Part shown: in pieces, positions 1-10,319 of the stretch | Layout: each line of letters opens with the position of its first letter | Position numbering within the stretch: the first letter of the stretch is position 1 | Position numbers and translations under genes: made by a program | Source of the DNA: DASZVB01 sp036272055 | GTDB lineage: Bacteria; Myxococcota_A; Polyangia; Polyangiales; Polyangiaceae | Direction of reading: 5' to 3' | NCBI GenBank assembly: GCA_036272055.1 | Contig: DATAZL010000045.1 | Location: 62,001-126,000 of the forward strand | Length of the DNA stretch: 64,000 bases | Notes under the pieces: generated by a model | The model's input: the letters and a program-made list of their open reading frames with translations, nothing else | What the model was told of the DNA's origin: nothing | Database searches by the model: none

Positions 1-471
1 AACGGATCCGGCGACGTGGTGGGCGTTGCGCAACACCTGGACGCCCGCGTTCATGAGCGCGATCGTGATGCTCTGACGGCCATACCAGATGTCGTGGTTG
101 CCGAGCACGGCGACGACTCCGTAGCGAGCCCGTAGCGCGGCGAACGCCGCGATGCCGCGCGCAGGATCTCGTCGCGGAGCGACGGCTCGACCTCGTCTTC
201 GGGCAGGTGCCCCGCGCCATAGTCACCGAGCAACACGACGAGGTCGGGATGCAGCGCGTTGATGTCGCGGACGACGCGCACCACGCGAGCGACATCGACG
301 TGCGGTCCGCCGACGTGAGTGTCGGAGATCGCCGCGATGCGAAGGGGCGCGCCGTCCAGCGCGACCGCGGCAACCCGCGCCACTCGCGTGCGCCCGCCGG
401 CCGCGGACCCCCAGGAAACCGAGTGACAGCGAGGCCACGCAAACCACTAGAGGGACGAGGAGACGCGTCAA
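1..471 (-). pseudogene. Metallophosphoesterase, frameshifted and cut by window edge
   Basis: The calcineurin-like phosphoesterase signature is visible but spread over two frames. A hydrophobic N-terminus (MTRLLVPLVVCVASLSLGF, TTG start at 471) is in one frame. The ISDTHVGG and LLGDYG metal-binding motifs (about 350-220) are in a second frame. The AVLGNHDIWYG motif (about 110-80) is back in the first frame and runs off the left edge. The two frame changes fall near 400 and near 155 and compensate each other. Members of this family hydrolyse phosphodiesters or phosphomonoesters with a dinuclear metal centre; the N-terminal segment suggests membrane attachment or export. The gene follows the kinase at 485-4504 by 13 bases on the same strand, so co-transcription is possible. 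A double assembly error is as likely as a real pseudogene. Confidence 0.6.
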
Positions 472-484
472 GCCATCCGGGGGG

Positions 485-3400
485 TCAACACTGGATCGCC
501 ACGCCTTCGGTATCGCGTGCGTCGACGAGCTCCACGGCGATCAATGACGCCAGGTTGCCATCACTGATGGGCATCGTCAGCCCGCTATGCTCCGCAATGG
601 CGGCGATCGCCACGTATCGAGGTTCGCCGTCCACCGCGGCGCTCAGGAACACAGGCCGATGAATGGACCCTTCGGCGTCCTTGAAGCCGAGGGCCCATGC
701 GACCGTCGGCGCGCTCGCACTCGTGTGAACGACGGTGGCGAGGTCGAAGGCCTCTTGCTCGCGAAGGAGCCTGTCCTCCAGATACTCCCGCAATCCATCG
801 GGAGGCCCAGCGGGGCCTTCGGATGCAGCGAGCGTGAGACCGTTATTTCCACAAAGGTAAAGGTGACCCTCGTTCGCCGAACGCTCCTTGCACAGCAGAT
901 GCAGGGCTCGCGCGGCGCGCTCTGCGGTGTCGACCTCGCGGAGTAACTCCATCGGAAGCCCGGCAACCGCAGAGAGCTTGCTCGCCATGCGAGTGGACTC
1001 CAGCTGAGTGAGCATCGGAGCGCTCGCGGTTGCGAAGCGGCGCGCCTCGTCCATCAGCCGTTCGTAGCGAGCACCCAGCGCCGAACCGAGGCCGTGGCGA
1101 TATTCACCTTTGGTCAAGCCCGCGAAGTGCTCGACCGAAGCGTCGTCACCTGCCCAGAGCGCGATCCGCGCTCGTGCCTCGTAGGTCGCGCCTAGCAAGA
1201 GTCCCGTGACACCCAGCTCGAGCTGCTCGTTCATGACTCGCTCGAGTCGTTCACAGGCGCCCGCGCAGTCCCCGAGTTTCGCTTCCGCGAGCGCCAGTGC
1301 ACGCGCGAGTGCGTGCGCCTGCACTCCGATTCCGGCCTTCGAGCTCGCTGCGAGAGCGCGTTCGCCAGCATCCCTGGCTTGCTGGTGATGACCGAGCGCG
1401 CCGAGTGTCTCGACGTATCCCGCCGCGCAGGTAGGAAACGCCGTCACCGAGCGGAAGGGGTCCTCGGGGTCGGGCGTAGTGAGCGCCAGCGCGCACTCGT
1501 AGGCGGCTCGAGCCGCCTCGAGGTTGCCGCAGATGCGCTGGAAATGCCCCTCCGCGATCTGGCGGTACGGGATCCATCCCGGCGACCGCCTGGCGAGCGC
1601 TTCGATCCTGTCGATCACTTGCTTCACCCCGGTGAGATCGCCGGCCATGGCGTGCGCATTCAGCTCCATGGTCAGCGAGTTCGCGAACATCTGGCGCGTC
1701 TGCGACTGCAGAGCGAGTACCTCCGCCTTTCGACGGAACCGCTCGGCACCTTCCCAATCTCCGGCCTGGAGGCGAATCGCCTTGCGAAGATAGAGCGCGC
1801 TGACCTGCTGGAACGAGTCCTGCTCGAGGAGCTCCGCCCACCGGGACGCCGTCGCAAGTCCCATCTGAGCGGACACGGCGCCGATTCCGAACGCCACCGC
1901 GTGACGGATGAGCTCGAGGTAAGGCAACTGTTCGCTCGTCATGGCCTCGAGGCGCCGGTAAAGGTCGAGCGATATCCGGAGGCCTACCTCGGAGCGGCCG
2001 TCGCACACGGATTCGCGCGTTGCGACCGCGTTCAGCCACATGGCTTCTATGGCGGGCGACAGCGGCGCGAACGGCTCGAGCAACGAGGCCAGCGATTTCA
2101 CGACGGGGATGTCGTAGGTGCGAGAGCCGACGGCAATCGAGACGATCACGAAGTGCACGAGGCCCCTGATGGCCTCGTCGGGCCTGTACCCGCGTTCGGC
2201 TTCCGGGGTCGTTGCGTATCGCTCGTACGCCGAGCCGATCGCGAGGTTACGGCGCTCGGTGGGATCCGTGACGCCCGCGAGTTCGTGCCATCGGTCGAGC
2301 CCTGAGTCCTGCGTCAGCTGAGCACGCCACCCGGGGGCATGGCGCAGGTAGAAGGACTCGTCGGCGGTCACCGACACCGTGATGATCCACCGACGGAGCT
2401 CGTTGAGCTCCCGCGGCGAGCGGCCGAGTGAATGCGCCACCTCGAGAGCGCGCTCGAGGATGGACGCCATCTGCCCCGAATCGAGCAGCGAAGCGCGACG
2501 AAGGCCAGGGGCATCCACCGACTCCGCCAGTAGCTGGTGGAGTCGACGGAGAGCACGCTCGGACGCGCCCGCGGCGAGCTGGTGATGGACGATGGATAGA
2601 CCAGATCTGAGCTCGTAAATTGGAACGAGCGCACTGTGCCGCTCCGCGCAATCTACAGGAGACAACGCCTCCGTCAAAGTGGAAGCAAACATCGCATCGG
2701 AGAGTGTGTAGAGTCCTCCGTTGCTGGTGAGGACGTGTCGCCCCAGGAGCTCCGAGATCGCCATGTCGACCTGGAGCGATGGTTCGCGGGGACGGAGCAG
2801 CGCGTACTCCTCGCGCGTGAACGCCGAATGGGACGCGAGCGCTTGTGCCTCTGCGATGAACAGCGCCAGAGGGGTGAGCGACGCGACGCGCTTCGCAATG
2901 GATTCCGCTTCGCTTCTCGGAAGATCGCCCGCGTCGAGCGCGCTCGGAAGCGTCCAGGTTCCCGCCGCGTAGAGCACCCGACGTCGATCGATCAGGTGTT
3001 GCGCGAGCTCGATACATGTACGCGGATTGCCGCGCGAGATGTCCTGAAAACTCCTGCTGACCAGAGCGACGTTCGGCACATCCCCGAAGACGGACTTGAG
3101 CAACGCCTCGGTTTCATCGACCGTCAGCGGCTTCAGCACGAGCTTCGTGCTCGAGCCCGTGAGCACGGCGCGCGCGCTCGCCGCGACTACGGTGTACTCG
3201 TCGTCGGTGGAGGCAATCAGGAGTCGATGACCGTCAGTCTGGGCGGCGAGCGCGGCGATGAGCCCCGCGGATGACTCGTCGATCCGTCCGAAGTCGTCCA
3301 CCGCGATCACGATGGGGTGTTCCTCGGCCACCGAGAGGACCACGGGAACGAACGCCGTCTGAATTTCCGTGCGTGACAGGCGCGACGCGACGTCGGGAAA

Positions 3401-4504
3401 CCTTCGACCGAGCTGCTCGCAAAGCGTGAGTGCCACGGCGAATGCATCGCCGCTCGAAGATCTCGCTCCGGCTCGAAGAACGGTGCCTCCACGAAGCTTG
3501 GCGTCGAGCACGCAAGCGTCGAGCACGCGCGAGCGACCGACACCCGGCGCCCCGACGAGCAGAACGGACCGGCCCGAACCACTGAATGCCGTCGCGATCT
3601 CGGCACGCAATGAGCTCGTTACTTCATCGCGCCCTACCATCGCCGGCGTCGTCAGATACGCGCGTGAGACGGTCTGCGGTTCGCTGCGCTCGATTCCGGA
3701 GATGGCGGAAAGCCGATGCATCACCTCGAACGCCGAACGGGGACGCATCGACGGCTCCAGGTCGAGGAGCGACAGGACGAGCGCATCGAGCGCCTCGGGG
3801 ATGCACTCGACGACGCGGGACGGCGCCGGGGGCCTGATGGTCCACGCTTCCGGCAGCTCCATGAGCTCCCTTGCCGGATAGGCGGCCCGACCCGTCAGTA
3901 CGTAGTAAAGAGTCGCGCCGAGAGCGAAGAGATCGACGCGCGCGTCCAGCGCGGAGCCGAAGACCACCTCGGGAGCCACGAAGGACGGCGTCCCGATGAT
4001 GATCCCACCCCGCCCCATCGGAATCATCGCTCCGAAGTCGATGAGCTTGGCCTTCCCTTCGCGGGTGCAGCGGATGTTGCGGGGCGTCACGTCGCGATGG
4101 AGGAGCCGTCGCGAATGGATCAGCGCCAGCGCGGAACACACGTCATGTGCGATCTCGCAGGCGTCACGCCAGGGCATCGGCGCGCGCTCGCGCAGATCGC
4201 CGCCCTCGAGCAGCTCCATGGTGTAGTAGGGGCCCGCGGCGTCGAGGCCGTAATCGTACACCTCGATGATGTGCGGATGGGAAAGCTGCGCAAGCGCATG
4301 GAACTCACGTTCGAAGCGCGTCGCCGAACCCTCGTCCGCGGTATCGGCGCCGTGAACGCTCAGCTGCTTCAGGCCGACCTCGACGCCCGTCAGAGCATCG
4401 GTGACGCGATAGGCGAGCGCCATGCCTCCGCGTCCGAGCAGCCCTTGAACCTCGTATCGATCGCCGATTCGAGCAGGCGCTGGGCCCTTGATCGATGCGC
4501 TCAC
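485..4504 (-). CDS. Large Ser/Thr protein kinase with AAA, TPR and GAF-like regions (paralog A)
   Basis: A 1339-residue cytoplasmic signalling protein of PknK-like architecture, with a GTG start. The kinase domain occupies about residues 15-270: Gly-rich loop GRGGMA (25-30), VGLK lysine (46), catalytic loop HRDVTPRN (136-143), DFG (156-158) and an APE-like VAPEV. The usual Lys of the HRDxK loop is Thr, as in the HRDVSP loops common in myxobacterial kinases. An AAA/STAND-like ATPase follows, with a P-loop-like GAPGVGRS (318-325) in which the invariant Lys is Arg, and Walker B IVIAVDD (398-404). Next comes a long helical repeat region (TPR-like, about 650-1130), then a GAF-like C-terminus (about 1180-1330). 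It is divergent from paralog B at 4690, with 185 bases between starts, so the two probably share a control region. Substrates are unknown. Confidence 0.85.
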   Translation of the reverse strand: MSASIKGPAPARIGDRYEVQGLLGRGGMALAYRVTDALTGVEVGLKQLSVHGADTADEGSATRFEREFHALAQLSHPHIIEVYDYGLDAAGPYYTMELLEGGDLRERAPMPWRDACEIAHDVCSALALIHSRRLLHRDVTPRNIRCTREGKAKLIDFGAMIPMGRGGIIIGTPSFVAPEVVFGSALDARVDLFALGATLYYVLTGRAAYPARELMELPEAWTIRPPAPSRVVECIPEALDALVLSLLDLEPSMRPRSAFEVMHRLSAISGIERSEPQTVSRAYLTTPAMVGRDEVTSSLRAEIATAFSGSGRSVLLVGAPGVGRSRVLDACVLDAKLRGGTVLRAGARSSSGDAFAVALTLCEQLGRRFPDVASRLSRTEIQTAFVPVVLSVAEEHPIVIAVDDFGRIDESSAGLIAALAAQTDGHRLLIASTDDEYTVVAASARAVLTGSSTKLVLKPLTVDETEALLKSVFGDVPNVALVSRSFQDISRGNPRTCIELAQHLIDRRRVLYAAGTWTLPSALDAGDLPRSEAESIAKRVASLTPLALFIAEAQALASHSAFTREEYALLRPREPSLQVDMAISELLGRHVLTSNGGLYTLSDAMFASTLTEALSPVDCAERHSALVPIYELRSGLSIVHHQLAAGASERALRRLHQLLAESVDAPGLRRASLLDSGQMASILERALEVAHSLGRSPRELNELRRWIITVSVTADESFYLRHAPGWRAQLTQDSGLDRWHELAGVTDPTERRNLAIGSAYERYATTPEAERGYRPDEAIRGLVHFVIVSIAVGSRTYDIPVVKSLASLLEPFAPLSPAIEAMWLNAVATRESVCDGRSEVGLRISLDLYRRLEAMTSEQLPYLELIRHAVAFGIGAVSAQMGLATASRWAELLEQDSFQQVSALYLRKAIRLQAGDWEGAERFRRKAEVLALQSQTRQMFANSLTMELNAHAMAGDLTGVKQVIDRIEALARRSPGWIPYRQIAEGHFQRICGNLEAARAAYECALALTTPDPEDPFRSVTAFPTCAAGYVETLGALGHHQQARDAGERALAASSKAGIGVQAHALARALALAEAKLGDCAGACERLERVMNEQLELGVTGLLLGATYEARARIALWAGDDASVEHFAGLTKGEYRHGLGSALGARYERLMDEARRFATASAPMLTQLESTRMASKLSAVAGLPMELLREVDTAERAARALHLLCKERSANEGHLYLCGNNGLTLAASEGPAGPPDGLREYLEDRLLREQEAFDLATVVHTSASAPTVAWALGFKDAEGSIHRPVFLSAAVDGEPRYVAIAAIAEHSGLTMPISDGNLASLIAVELVDARDTEGVAIQC

Positions 4505-4689
4505 GCGACATTGAGCTTAGCGCAGCCTTCTGCCGCCACCTCCCGCCGAGCGAAAATCGCGGAGTGTGCCAGAGAGTCACCGTCGCACACACATCAGCGC
4601 ACGTCGGGATCTGTCATTCCTCACGACAGCCCAAAAACCGATCGGTGCTTCATCCCAATTGAAACACGCCGTATCTTCATGCAGGTAAC
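4505..4689. promoter_or_regulatory. Divergent intergenic control region of two kinase paralogs
   Basis: This 185-base gap separates the GTG start of the minus-strand kinase from the GTG start of the plus-strand kinase at 4690, so both promoters must lie here or inside the genes. It is less GC-rich than its surroundings, with AT-rich runs at 4627-4680. A TATCTT at 4672-4677 could be a -10 element for the plus-strand gene with a very short leader. No convincing -35 or sigma-54 (GG-N10-GC) site was seen, and no strong ribosome binding site precedes 4690. Confidence 0.4.
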
Positions 4690-7600
4690 GTGCTCGTGAC
4701 CTCAGGAGACGCGGGGAATGCGGGCGTGGTGGCGCCCTCCGCGGAGGCGGGAGGCGAACTCATCGGCGGTCGCTATCGTGTGGACGGTCTCCTCGGTAGC
4801 GGTGGAATGGCCGTCGTGTACCGCGCTTGGGACACGGTGGATGCTCGCGAGGTCGCGGTCAAACGCGGCACACGCCAGGAGCCTGGCGATACGTCGCTCG
4901 CCGCGGCGGTGCTCTTCGAGCGCGAGTTCTTCACTCTCTCCCATCTCCGTCATCCGAGGATCGTCGCGGTGCACGACTACGGCGTGGACAACGTCGGTCC
5001 GTACTACACGATGGAGCTTCTGGACGGCGGGGATCTGGCCGGTCAGGCGCCAATCGAATGGCGAAAAGCGTGTGCCCTCTTGCGCGACGTCTGTTCGGCA
5101 CTCGCACTCCTGCATTCTCGTCGTCTGGTCCATCGTGATCTGAGCCCACGGAACGTCCGTTGCACGGTCGACGGTCTTGCGAAGCTGATCGACTTCGGCG
5201 CGATGAGCCCGATGGGGCCCGTCAAGGATCTCATCGGGACCTGGCCCTGCTGCGCGCCGGAGACGGCGAACCTCATGCCCCTCGACGCGCGAACGGATCT
5301 GTATTCGTTGGGCGCCACGCTTTACTACATGCTCGTCGGGCGGCACGCGTATCCCGCGCGCAGTTTGCCGCAGCTCATCGACATGTGGCGGTCGGGATTG
5401 CGGCGCCCGTCCGCGGTCGTCTCCGGCATTCCGGAAGCGCTCGATGGGCTGGTCATGGATCTGATGGATCAAGACCCGAGCGCCCGCCCAGCGAGCGCCG
5501 CGGAGGTGATCGACCGGCTCAACGTCATCGCGAATCTGGCGACCGACGAGCAGCTGCTGGTGCCGCAAGCGTACCTTTCCACGCCCACTCTGGTGGGACG
5601 CACCGAAGAAGTTGCCACGGTACGAAAGCGTATCGGGGGGGCGATGAGGCGGCGCGGCGCGAGCGTGCTCATCCGCGGCGTGCCAGGCGCCGGACGCTCC
5701 CGCCTACTCGACGCCTGCGTCCTCGAAGCAAAGCTCGCGGGTGCGTTGCCCCTGCGCGCCGATGTCGCGGACGTCTCTGGCGCGGACTACGGCGTCGTCC
5801 GCGCGCTCTTCTCGCAGCTGCTCAGACTCCTTCCCGACGTGGCGTACGAGGCGGCGCGGCCGCACCTCGGGACTCTTGCGAACGTCGTTCCGGAATTGCT
5901 CGCTCATGCCAAGAACGTGGTGCCGGAGGCGTTCGTAGATGCGGAGGCAAGCAAGCGAATTCAGCCTGCGCTGAGGCAATGGCTCGCAGCGGTGAGTCAT
6001 CATCAGCCGCTCGTGATCGCCGTCGACGACGTGCATCGCATCGACGAGGGCTCCTCCGCGTTCCTGTCCCTCCTTTCGAACGAGATATCGGGGCTTCCTG
6101 TGCTTCTCGCGTCGACGCTGGATGCGCGCGCGTTCGTACCCGCGCACCGAGCGCCCATACTCTCGGTTCTTGCAGAGGCGAGTGCAGTGCTGGATCTCGC
6201 GCCAGTGTCGGTGGAGGACACGGAACGACTCCTCGGCTCCATCTTCGGCGAGCAGCCGAACCTCGCACCGCTGTCTCATCGGCTCTTCGGGATTGCGGGA
6301 GGCAATCCGCGTGATCTGATTCGCCTCGCGCAGCATCTAGTCGACAAGGGAGTTGCCCGCTACCAGAACGGCACGTGGACGCTGCCCGAAGCGGTAGAGA
6401 CGGTGGAGCTGCCCTCGAGCATGCATCAGGCGCTGGTCCTTCGCGTCGCGGCGCTCGACGCAGAATCGCGTCGGCTGGCGCGCATCCTCGCGATCGCGCC
6501 GGCGGAGCATTTCTCCTACGACGAGTGTTTCCTTCTCGCCGGCCATGGAGAGCGGCGGCGGCTCGACCTGAGCCTCGACGCCCTCACCGCCCGCGAGGTC
6601 TTTCCGGCAGGTCGACAGGACTACCGGCTCGGCCGACAAGGGTGGAGCACCGCGCTGCGTGAGGGGATGTCCGACGAGGAGACGGCGCAGGCACACCTCG
6701 CGCTCGCGCAGGTCTTCGAGCGCCGCGAAGACGGCTTTCGCGCTGCACGTCACTTAATTCTCGGCGGCACCGTCGAGCGCGGCATCGAGCTATTCGTCGC
6801 ATTCGTGCGCCGCTCCGAGGAAATGACGAACGCCAACCCGGGTCTGTACACCGACCTCATCCGGTCTCTGCCGCAGGATTGGTTCGCGTCCTACGAGGCG
6901 TGCTTCTCGCTCGCCGTGGAGCTCGGCCGGTCGCATGCGGACATCTACGCCATGCAGAGCCGGCTCTCCGGCCTCGCCGCTGCCTTCGGTTGCGCCGCAC
7001 TGCCCCATATCGAAGCGCTGCTCGCGCTGCTCCACCGCGAGTGCGGGCTCGATATCTACGAATCCCTCGAGGCGTCCCCGGATCCAGGGGAACGGCTCAA
7101 GCGTGCCCTCGGCGCCGCTGCACAACGTCACGCGCAAACGCCCGAGGTCGAGCGGATCGTCGATCCCGGTCGGGCGCTTCGACGCCTGGCGACGGTGCTC
7201 ATCGATTCCATCGGGCTACTCACGATCACCTGCGACTACGCCACCTGGAAGACGCTTCCGTCCATCAAGCCATTTGCGGCGCTCGCGCCCGCGTTCCACA
7301 TCGTGGACCAGCTGGTGCTCGGAGCGGGAGCACGCATCGCAGGCCGCACGGAGCAGTGCCTCGCCATCTATCGAGCGCTGCTCGAGCGGATCAGCCAGCC
7401 GGACGCGGGCCTCACCCCCACTCACTATCGGGTCATGAAACTGCGTGTGATGGGCGCGGTGTGCATGCTGGAGGCGGCCATGGGCGTCGAGCCGGATCCG
7501 GCATTCATGGCGGAGCTCGAGGGAGACGCCTATTACGAATCGAGCGCCGTGCTCTCTTCGATGCAGTGGCATCTTTGGCAGGGGGACACCGTCGCCGCAG

Positions 7601-8787
7601 ATCTGCGACGCCGCGAGGTGACTCTGCTGCAGATCCGGAACGTGTCCCGGATGATGGCGGATGGCACGCACCTGCAGAGCGAGCTGGTTGCCTGTGCGCT
7701 CATGGAAGACTTGACCCGTGTGAAGCGGGCGCTCGACGGCGTCGAAACGCTCGCCCGAGAGTACGTCGGGTGGCGTCCGGTCCTGCACTATGGAAGAGGT
7801 GAATACCACCGTATCTGTGGAGATCACGCGAATGCGCTGCTGGAACTCGACCTCGCGTTGAGTTTGATGGATGCCGGGTGTCACCGGGCCTGGGCCCCCA
7901 CGGCGGGCGCTCGTGTGTCGGTGTTGATGGAGCTCGGTCGACTCGAGGACGCAAAGGTCGCGGCGGAGGGCTATCTTGAAGCTGCCGTCGAGCGGCAGAT
8001 CGGTTACACGAGGACTTACATCGAGCTTCCGCTCTGTCTCGCCCTCGCCAGGCTGGGTGACCCATCGGCGGCCGTCGCGCTGTGGGACGGCGTGATGGCG
8101 ACCTATTCTGCGCTGGGCATCAGCGGTCTGAACCTCGCCATCGCTCATCGCACTCGTGCCCGCATTGCACTCGAGGTCGCGGATTACAGGGCCATGGAGA
8201 GCCATGCCTCCCTCGCCCGAGAGAGCGTGAGCGATCCGGGCTGGCTTCGCAGAGAGCTACAAGCATTGCGACACGTGGAGAACGACCCAGGCGTGCAGGT
8301 CGACGCAACCACGTCCGTCGCAACCGTCATGTCCGTCTTTTCTCGCACCGTCGAGAATTTCGTGACGGCGCACGAGCGGGCGCAGTATGGGCTCGAAGCG
8401 CTGCTCAGACTGGGTGAAGCGACCAGCGGATTGCTCGTCGGTATGACGCCATCCGGTCCGACGTGTTACGCGCGCATCGGAGAAGCCAATCCGGCTCTCG
8501 AGAAGTGGGCTAGTGACTACCTGCTTGGCCAGATTTGCGGCGAATTCGAGACGGGCGAGCTGAGTCCGCAGCCAGGCAATACGCTCGGAGACAGCCGGAT
8601 CGAGCACGCCGCAGCGGCATTTCTTCCCGTGCTCCTCAGCCACCCAGTGGACGGCGGGCTCGCGATCACGGGCGTCGCGCTCTTGCAGAGCGCCGCGCTC
8701 CGGCACTCCGCGAGCCTCGCGCGGCCGGCTGCAGAGCTGAGCCGCGCGTTTCAGCAAGCCGGCAACTTCATCGCGACGGTCGTCTGA
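4690..8787 (+). CDS. Large Ser/Thr protein kinase with AAA, TPR and GAF-like regions (paralog B)
   Basis: A 1365-residue paralog of the divergent gene at 485-4504, with the same domain order. Kinase: GSGGMA loop (36-41), VAVK lysine (58), HRDLSPRN (148-155), DFG (168-170). The loop Lys is Ser. The activation segment ends in CCAPE instead of the usual Y-x-(A/S)-PE. The AAA-like region has GVPGAGRS (330-337), again with Arg for the P-loop Lys, and Walker B LVIAVDD. A long alpha-helical repeat region follows, then a C-terminal sensor-like segment. Start is GTG at 4690; an in-frame GTG at 4696 is an alternative. It converges on the lipoprotein gene ending at 8813, 25 bases away. The likely role is a multi-input intracellular signalling kinase; its partners are unknown. 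Confidence 0.85.
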   Translation: MLVTSGDAGNAGVVAPSAEAGGELIGGRYRVDGLLGSGGMAVVYRAWDTVDAREVAVKRGTRQEPGDTSLAAAVLFEREFFTLSHLRHPRIVAVHDYGVDNVGPYYTMELLDGGDLAGQAPIEWRKACALLRDVCSALALLHSRRLVHRDLSPRNVRCTVDGLAKLIDFGAMSPMGPVKDLIGTWPCCAPETANLMPLDARTDLYSLGATLYYMLVGRHAYPARSLPQLIDMWRSGLRRPSAVVSGIPEALDGLVMDLMDQDPSARPASAAEVIDRLNVIANLATDEQLLVPQAYLSTPTLVGRTEEVATVRKRIGGAMRRRGASVLIRGVPGAGRSRLLDACVLEAKLAGALPLRADVADVSGADYGVVRALFSQLLRLLPDVAYEAARPHLGTLANVVPELLAHAKNVVPEAFVDAEASKRIQPALRQWLAAVSHHQPLVIAVDDVHRIDEGSSAFLSLLSNEISGLPVLLASTLDARAFVPAHRAPILSVLAEASAVLDLAPVSVEDTERLLGSIFGEQPNLAPLSHRLFGIAGGNPRDLIRLAQHLVDKGVARYQNGTWTLPEAVETVELPSSMHQALVLRVAALDAESRRLARILAIAPAEHFSYDECFLLAGHGERRRLDLSLDALTAREVFPAGRQDYRLGRQGWSTALREGMSDEETAQAHLALAQVFERREDGFRAARHLILGGTVERGIELFVAFVRRSEEMTNANPGLYTDLIRSLPQDWFASYEACFSLAVELGRSHADIYAMQSRLSGLAAAFGCAALPHIEALLALLHRECGLDIYESLEASPDPGERLKRALGAAAQRHAQTPEVERIVDPGRALRRLATVLIDSIGLLTITCDYATWKTLPSIKPFAALAPAFHIVDQLVLGAGARIAGRTEQCLAIYRALLERISQPDAGLTPTHYRVMKLRVMGAVCMLEAAMGVEPDPAFMAELEGDAYYESSAVLSSMQWHLWQGDTVAADLRRREVTLLQIRNVSRMMADGTHLQSELVACALMEDLTRVKRALDGVETLAREYVGWRPVLHYGRGEYHRICGDHANALLELDLALSLMDAGCHRAWAPTAGARVSVLMELGRLEDAKVAAEGYLEAAVERQIGYTRTYIELPLCLALARLGDPSAAVALWDGVMATYSALGISGLNLAIAHRTRARIALEVADYRAMESHASLARESVSDPGWLRRELQALRHVENDPGVQVDATTSVATVMSVFSRTVENFVTAHERAQYGLEALLRLGEATSGLLVGMTPSGPTCYARIGEANPALEKWASDYLLGQICGEFETGELSPQPGNTLGDSRIEHAAAAFLPVLLSHPVDGGLAITGVALLQSAALRHSASLARPAAELSRAFQQAGNFIATVV

Positions 8788-8812
8788 CTCCGGTCGAAAC
8801 TCCGTGACCGCG

Positions 8813-9859
8813 TCAGGTCTCGTACGTCAGGGAGTTCGTCTGCTCGATCAGGGCGTTGTAGGTCTTGATCACCTGAGCGGGATGACCGTCGACGAGCTCC
8901 GGATCGGTGTGCGCGAAGAACTCCTTGTTGAAGTCCTTCTTGTCACGCTTGCGACGCAGGAGGTCCTTCGACGACTTCAGAAGGTCCTTCTCCGCCGAGA
9001 TGGTGGACCCGAGCATGGACGCCTTGTCCGCCTCCGCCTTGTTGGCGCTCGCGTAAGACTCCAGATTCGACTCGCTGGTCTCGAAGGTCGTCACCGCCGC
9101 TCCGAGTTTCGCTTCGTCGACGTCGTCGAGCTTCTTCACCGCGGCCACGGGCAGGAGCTTCTTTGCATCGGCCAGGGATTGCTCGACGAGGTACTGGATC
9201 TTGCGCTTCGGATCCTTGGCGAGCGCCGCGAGCCGCCTCTGCCCGAGCGCGTCGTTCATCACGGTGACCTTGTCGCTGAGCGCCTTGTCAGCCGCGTCGA
9301 ACTCGGCGAACGCAGCCACGAGCGGCGCGTGCATCGCCTTGCCCCTGGCGAACTTGTCGTCCTTGTAGTCGTTCTGCTGGTAGTACTTGTTCGCGGCCTC
9401 GACGAGCGGGTTCAGCTTGTTCGCTGCTGCGCGATACGCTTCCGCAGCAGCATCGATATCGGGTAGCGCGGGGGGCAAGCTCTTCGCCTTGTCGAGTTTC
9501 TCCATGGAGAAATCCGGACTGAGCACCGAGACGCCGTCGACGCTCTTCTCCTTGCCGGTCGGGCCCGTCTTCTCGTCGACCCAGCCGTAGTAGCGGTGCT
9601 CCGCGTCGCGAACCGAGATCGACAATCGGTTGAAGCACTGGATGAAGCAGGAGAGCTTCTCGGCGAGCGCCGAGTCCGCTTCCATCGCCGAGGGAGCTGC
9701 CGCAGAGGGAACGGCTGCTGACGTTTCGGTAACTTTATTGCCCGCGACCGCAGCGGACAGAGCGCCCGCCAACTGGCTCGTTGATGCGAGCTTCTTGCAG
9801 CCGGCGATACCGATCAGCCCGATTGCGGCCGCGAGGGCCACGTTTCTCACCTTGTTCAT
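8813..9859 (-). CDS. DUF3829-like lipoprotein
   Basis: A predicted lipoprotein of 348 residues. The ATG at 9859 is chosen over upstream starts because it follows an AAGGAG ribosome binding site by 6 bases and opens a proper signal peptide (MNKVRNVALAAAIGLIGIAGC) with lipobox IAGC. The Cys is followed by two Lys. The mature part is alpha-helical and Lys/Ala/Asp-rich. It contains stretches such as KYYQQNDYKDDKFARGKAMH and a C-terminal VIKTYNALIEQTN, which resemble the YiiG/DUF3829 family of periplasm-facing lipoproteins of unknown function. The gene stands alone between a convergent kinase and a long gap upstream. Confidence 0.75.
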   Translation of the reverse strand: MNKVRNVALAAAIGLIGIAGCKKLASTSQLAGALSAAVAGNKVTETSAAVPSAAAPSAMEADSALAEKLSCFIQCFNRLSISVRDAEHRYYGWVDEKTGPTGKEKSVDGVSVLSPDFSMEKLDKAKSLPPALPDIDAAAEAYRAAANKLNPLVEAANKYYQQNDYKDDKFARGKAMHAPLVAAFAEFDAADKALSDKVTVMNDALGQRRLAALAKDPKRKIQYLVEQSLADAKKLLPVAAVKKLDDVDEAKLGAAVTTFETSESNLESYASANKAEADKASMLGSTISAEKDLLKSSKDLLRRKRDKKDFNKEFFAHTDPELVDGHPAQVIKTYNALIEQTNSLTYET

Positions 9860-10319
9860 GAATCGCTCCTTCGAAATGGGGAAAGTGCGCCCCGAGCATC
9901 GCGCCGGAAGACGCAACGTTGAAGGCTCCCCAAGGAGATCCCACCGAATCCCCTACCAGGCCGGACTGCTCCCCAAGTTCGCGCCCAGGACCCCCAAGCT
10001 CATCGGCGCGGCGAGGCAGATACGCGAAAACAGCGACCGCGTTCAGCGATGATTTGACGCGACCGCTGACTGCCGGGCGTCGAGTCGCTCGAGCAAGCGA
10101 CCAGATGCGAGAACAGGATGAACCCCCGCGAAAATTGACGTCGGCTTCACGCCCGCGGGAGTAACATCGCGCCGTCACCGGAACAATGCCGTCCATTCTC
10201 ATGGTCGCAGGCGCCGCACCCCGATACTGCCCGCTCGCCTGGACCTGCCGGTGTTTTCCAGGATCTGGTGCGACACGTTCGCTTTTGCCGGATAGTAGTA
10301 CGCCCAGAAGAAACGTAGA
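9860..10319. other. Gene-poor gap, no supported gene
   Basis: About 460 bases upstream of the DUF3829-like gene. It must carry that gene's promoter but no clear -10/-35 was seen. A minus-strand frame around 10400-10170 reads SPYVAGTELYVSSGR, which vaguely recalls a PD40-type propeller repeat. It has no start, no signal peptide and no continuation, so it is not called. Confidence 0.4.

Noticed and set aside
1313..2305. Plus-strand open frame inside kinase A
   Set aside because: Fully antisense to the TPR-like region of the kinase; composition is Arg/Glu/His-rich shadow type.
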